Source: Azophilus sp964638775
GTDB taxonomy: Bacteria > Pseudomonadota > Gammaproteobacteria > Pseudomonadales > Azotimanducaceae
Reading direction: 5' to 3'
DNA: 16,208 nt
NCBI GenBank assembly: GCA_964638775.1
Contig: CAZWZH010000188.1
Location: forward strand, 1-16,208
Position 1 is the first letter of the stretch. The number at the start of each line of letters is the position of its first letter. The notes under the pieces are model-generated. The model worked only from the letters and a program-made list of their open reading frames with translations. It was not told the origin of the DNA and searched no databases. Positions 14,232-16,208 of this stretch are shown piece after piece. Made by a program: the position numbers and the translations under genes.

Positions 14232-15137
14232 TCAGGCGACCCCGGATCGGTCCAGGAATTCCATCGTCAGAGCCGCGCACTCCTCCGGGTTCTCAAGCAG
14301 AAGGAAGTGCGTCGTGTCGGGCAGAAAGTCGTAATTGAGTTTGGTCAGCAGATGCAGGTCCATGCCGGGCAGAAACGAATACGGCACGGTCGGGTCGCTG
14401 CCGATCACCTTCACGGGACACCGCAGGGCAACCTGCTCAAGCGCCAATTGCGTCTGCATCGCCCATCCGAATCCATATTCGTAGATCACCGCCTCGTGTT
14501 CGATGGGACAACGCAGTTCGTATCCGCCGTTCGCGGCCGGGCGCAGCGTCGTCTCGGCAAACAGGTCCGCAACACCCGGCCGCAACCGTTCAAAAGTACG
14601 TGCCCGGCGAATCTGCTCGACAAAGTGCGCCCGGGACTCGAACCAACCCTGACGCTTCCGGGTGCGCGCCGCCACACGCCCGAGCGATTCCTCGAGATCC
14701 TCGGGAGCGCCGCCTGGCGGGCAGATGGGGAGGTCGAACAGCACCAGAGCGGAAAACTCCGCTTTTTCCCGGAGTGCATCGCATAGCGCGACCAACGCCG
14801 ACACCGAATGGTAGATGCCGACCGTCGGTTTCTCCCCGAAATGCTCGCCGATCGCTCTGGCCACGTACCCGTTGTCGCCGACCAGGGTCGGGAAATTCTG
14901 TGTCAGGAGATCGCCGACCGGGTTCCAGCCGTGACTGCGCAGATCGTAGAGAACCAGGTCGTATCGATCGGTCAACAGCGACCAGTAGGGATAGCACAGG
15001 TCGGCCGCGAGCCCGTTGCCGTGGGTCAGGAGGATGCGGGGGCCGGCAGGATTGCCATGCCGTCTGAGAATCACCTGTGATCCGCCGGTGGTGCGGATCC
15101 GGGCGGTTTCCAGCGGAGCCGGGATTTGCCAGTGCAT
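14232..15137 (-). CDS. Alpha/beta hydrolase with atypical nucleophile elbow
   Basis: A 301-residue alpha/beta-hydrolase-fold protein. The oxyanion region is LLTHGNGLAADLCYP (36-50) and a strand-turn motif YDLRSHGWN follows (64-72). The nucleophile elbow reads VGIYHSVSALVAL (106-118): Ser111 is the expected nucleophile but sits in Y-H-S-V-S instead of G-x-S-x-G. A candidate acid lies in VIGSDPTVP and the catalytic His277 in DTTHFLLLENPEEC. Start ATG 15137 has GGTGG 5 bp upstream. The 112 bp between its stop and the convergent SnoaL-like gene hold nothing recognisable. It resembles general esterase/lipase-like or epoxide-hydrolase-like family members; substrate unknown. It is divergent from the right-edge gene across 328 bp. 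Confidence 0.85.
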   Translation of the reverse strand: MHWQIPAPLETARIRTTGGSQVILRRHGNPAGPRILLTHGNGLAADLCYPYWSLLTDRYDLVLYDLRSHGWNPVGDLLTQNFPTLVGDNGYVARAIGEHFGEKPTVGIYHSVSALVALCDALREKAEFSALVLFDLPICPPGGAPEDLEESLGRVAARTRKRQGWFESRAHFVEQIRRARTFERLRPGVADLFAETTLRPAANGGYELRCPIEHEAVIYEYGFGWAMQTQLALEQVALRCPVKVIGSDPTVPYSFLPGMDLHLLTKLNYDFLPDTTHFLLLENPEECAALTMEFLDRSGVA

Positions 15138-15221
15138 CGGCCACCAGTACCGTGGTGAGGGAATTCAAGACCCGCTCGTGATCGGGCATTCGCATGGTCG
15201 CGCGAATTCCGGCCCGCTGTC

Positions 15222-15252
15222 CAGTCAACGAACGGTGACTCAGTCAAGGAAC
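15222..15252 (+). repeat. Direct repeat CAGTCAA-N-GAAC, two copies
   Basis: CAGTCAACGAAC (15222-15233) and CAGTCAAGGAAC (15241-15252) match at 11 of 12 positions and start 19 bp apart, near two helical turns. The second copy overlaps the first GGAACTT box, so a regulator bound here would touch the putative promoter. Confidence 0.5.
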
Positions 15253-15275
15253 TTTGAGCGAATGCGATGGTCCGA
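15248..15275 (+). promoter_or_regulatory. Candidate ECF/RpoE-type promoter
   Basis: GGAACTT (15248-15254), a 16-bp spacer, then TCCGA (15271-15275). The -35 is an exact match to the RpoE-type consensus GGAACTT and the -10 is one base from TCTGA, with normal spacing. It points toward the gene at 15466 and would give a leader of about 185 bases. The match rests on sequence only. Confidence 0.45.
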
Positions 15276-15282
15276 GTCTTCA

Positions 15283-15310
15283 GGAACTTGGGGACTCGTC
15301 CCTTATCGCG
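15283..15310 (+). promoter_or_regulatory. Second GGAACTT box with weak -10
   Basis: A second GGAACTT (15283-15289) lies 35 bp after the first. At 16-bp spacing the -10 position reads TCGCG (15306-15310), a poor match, so this may be a second promoter or just a repeated element. It is followed directly by the GGGAC-TC-GTCCC palindrome (15291-15302). Confidence 0.28.
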
Positions 15311-15391
15311 GCGAACACAACAGAACGAAACCAGTCGGAGCGGCCCGCCGATGCACGACATCGCCGATTCTTCGAGAGCGCTCCGGTGTGC

Positions 15392-15405
15392 ATGCATGGA
15401 TGCAT
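15392..15405. repeat. ATGCAT-GG-ATGCAT palindromic pair
   Basis: Two copies of the self-complementary hexamer ATGCAT (15392-15397 and 15400-15405) are separated by two bases, about 60 bp before the right-edge gene. The element could be an operator or fold in the leader RNA. Confidence 0.3.
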
Positions 15406-15465
15406 TGATGTCTTTAACCATCAACGTGCCAAAGTCGCAAACGGGTACAGGGAGCGATCATAGCT

Positions 15466-16208
15466 ATGGACGTGGATTCTCGAGCGCCCTCAAGGCTGCA
15501 CGGCGGGGTATCCGTCGAACCGGCGGTGGCAGGTTCCGGCGTCAATCAAGGCCGGTTCAAAAACAAGCGAATCGTGCTTCGGCAGGGCTCCCTGACGCAT
15601 GGCATTTCCACAGGCGCGGCGCGGGAAACCCCAACTCGCGCCGATCCTGTCGTAGAGCGCCGCAGCCTGAAATCGCGAATCGTCTCGGTGATACGCTCGA
15701 CAGTCGCAAGCTTGAATCCGTTTTCAGCAATCCGGCGCGGTCCGGCTGGCCTGGAGCCGCTAACCCCGCATACGCCCGTGGCGCAAGGCACGCCACCGAG
15801 GCAGTCAACGGAGACGCCGCAACCGGCCAGCCGGCAAAGTTCCGGGCTCCAGAGCCCGGCCCGCACCGGTCACCAACTTCCTGCTGCGGGCATGCGGGCG
15901 GAATCGCCACTCGGCCCGATGAGTAGCCCCATGATCGGGGAGGCGAATCCGGAACACAGTCCAGCCCCATTGCCGTCCTGGAATGACACCGACACCCCCT
16001 GCCAGCGCAGAGCATCAGTCCCGTCCAGAGCCGATGCGGAACTTCTTCGCCGCGTCGACAGAATTCTCGCGCGCGCCGTGGTACTGCTCGAGCAATTTCA
16101 GGAGGGGCGCGCGGAAGAACAGGCGCTGCAAGAGTTTACATCCATCACGGGTTTGAAAAATCCTGCGGTTTCACCAAACGCACTGTCGAAGTTGCGTGAA
16201 TCCCTCGA
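15466..16208 (+). CDS. Unrecognised Pro/Ser/Arg-rich protein, N-terminal part (cut by window edge)
   Basis: I do not recognise this gene. From ATG 15466 the frame stays open for 247 codons to the right edge; the nearest in-frame upstream stop is TAA 15415. AGGGAG lies about 11 bp upstream of the ATG. No signal peptide or membrane segment is visible. Residues 1-65 are polar and basic. Residues about 68-88 (LKSRIVSVIRSTVASLNPF) could form one amphipathic helix. Residues about 90-185 are rich in Pro, Ser, Gln, Arg and Gly and look disordered. From about 188 the sequence turns strongly helical (ADAELLRRVDRILARAVVLL, then EQFQEG and LSKLRESL at the edge). Such a long disordered lead before a folded region is seen in secreted effectors, polar-localisation proteins and scaffold proteins; none can be chosen. 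Coding status rests on the open frame and the protein-like C-terminal helix, so confidence is moderate. Confidence 0.6.
   Translation, partial: MDVDSRAPSRLHGGVSVEPAVAGSGVNQGRFKNKRIVLRQGSLTHGISTGAARETPTRADPVVERRSLKSRIVSVIRSTVASLNPFSAIRRGPAGLEPLTPHTPVAQGTPPRQSTETPQPASRQSSGLQSPARTGHQLPAAGMRAESPLGPMSSPMIGEANPEHSPAPLPSWNDTDTPCQRRASVPSRADAELLRRVDRILARAVVLLEQFQEGRAEEQALQEFTSITGLKNPAVSPNALSKLRESL

Larger units (their letters stand above)
15138..15465. other. Divergent intergenic region with repeats and ECF-like promoter boxes
   Basis: This 328-bp stretch holds no gene I can support. It contains a repeated CAGTCAA element, two GGAACTT heptamers, a GGGAC-TC-GTCCC palindrome (15291-15302), a pair of ATGCAT hexamers and, next to the hydrolase start, CACCA/TGGTG arms (15142-15157). 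A frame from 15267 to 15926 crosses it but has poor protein-like composition. A TAA at 15415 closes the upstream reading of the right-edge gene. Confidence 0.5.

Noticed and set aside
15188..15380. Possible plant-inducible (PIP) or HrpL-type box upstream of the right-edge gene
   Set aside because: TTCG elements are not spaced 15 bp apart, and neither GGAACTT box is followed by CCAC-N2-A at the required distance.
15267..15926. 219-codon plus-strand frame overlapping the right-edge gene
   Set aside because: Arg/Ser/Gly-rich without order, stops inside, and competes with the frame from 15466 that stays open to the edge and ends in a clear amphipathic helix.

Overview
The window is dense (about 14 genes in 16.2 kb, tight spacing) and GC-rich throughout, with bacterial start sites and good Shine-Dalgarno sequences. 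Gene content (haloalkane dehalogenase, crotonase, acyl-CoA dehydrogenase, HupE/UreJ, OmpR-type two-component pair, ManD, PdxA2-like) fits a Pseudomonadota chromosome. A gammaproteobacterium-like heterotroph is my best guess, held loosely. No tRNA, rRNA, CRISPR, insertion sequence or phage gene was seen.

Layout. (1) 1-1668, minus: a crotonase-fold isomerase/hydratase followed 4 bp later by a haloalkane dehalogenase with a complete catalytic set; its stop codon lies just past the left edge. (2) 1757-3531, plus: a membrane-anchored parvulin-type peptidyl-prolyl isomerase whose TGA overlaps a TTG start of a HupE/UreJ-type membrane protein. (3) 3714-8374, minus: acyl-CoA dehydrogenase, GtrA-type membrane protein, L-threonine aldolase, TetA-like MFS exporter and a small HExxH membrane protein, all with short gaps, probably one transcript. 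A stem-loop (3599-3627) separates (2) from (3). (4) 8676-10211, plus: an OmpR/PhoB-type response regulator and a 260-residue soluble histidine kinase with no sensor domain. (5) 10232-13577, minus: PdxA2-like, zinc alcohol dehydrogenase and D-mannonate dehydratase, each pair sharing an ATGA overlap, a compact sugar-acid module. (6) 13724-14119, plus: a SnoaL/NTF2-like protein. (7) 14232-15137, minus: an alpha/beta hydrolase with an atypical nucleophile elbow. (8) 15466 to the right edge, plus: a partial, unrecognised gene coding for a Pro/Ser/Arg-rich, probably disordered protein that ends in a helical segment. Its upstream region carries two GGAACTT boxes (one with an ECF-sigma-like spacing to a -10) and a repeated CAGTCAA element.

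How the parts work together. Blocks 1, 3 and 5 are mostly catabolic: halogenated or acyl-CoA substrates in 1 and 3, sugar acids in 5. Block 2 looks like envelope folding plus metal transport. Block 4 is a regulatory pair with no target visible from sequence alone. The least explained parts are block 8 with its promoter region, the sensorless kinase, and the joining of PdxA2, alcohol dehydrogenase and ManD without a kinase, transporter or regulator.
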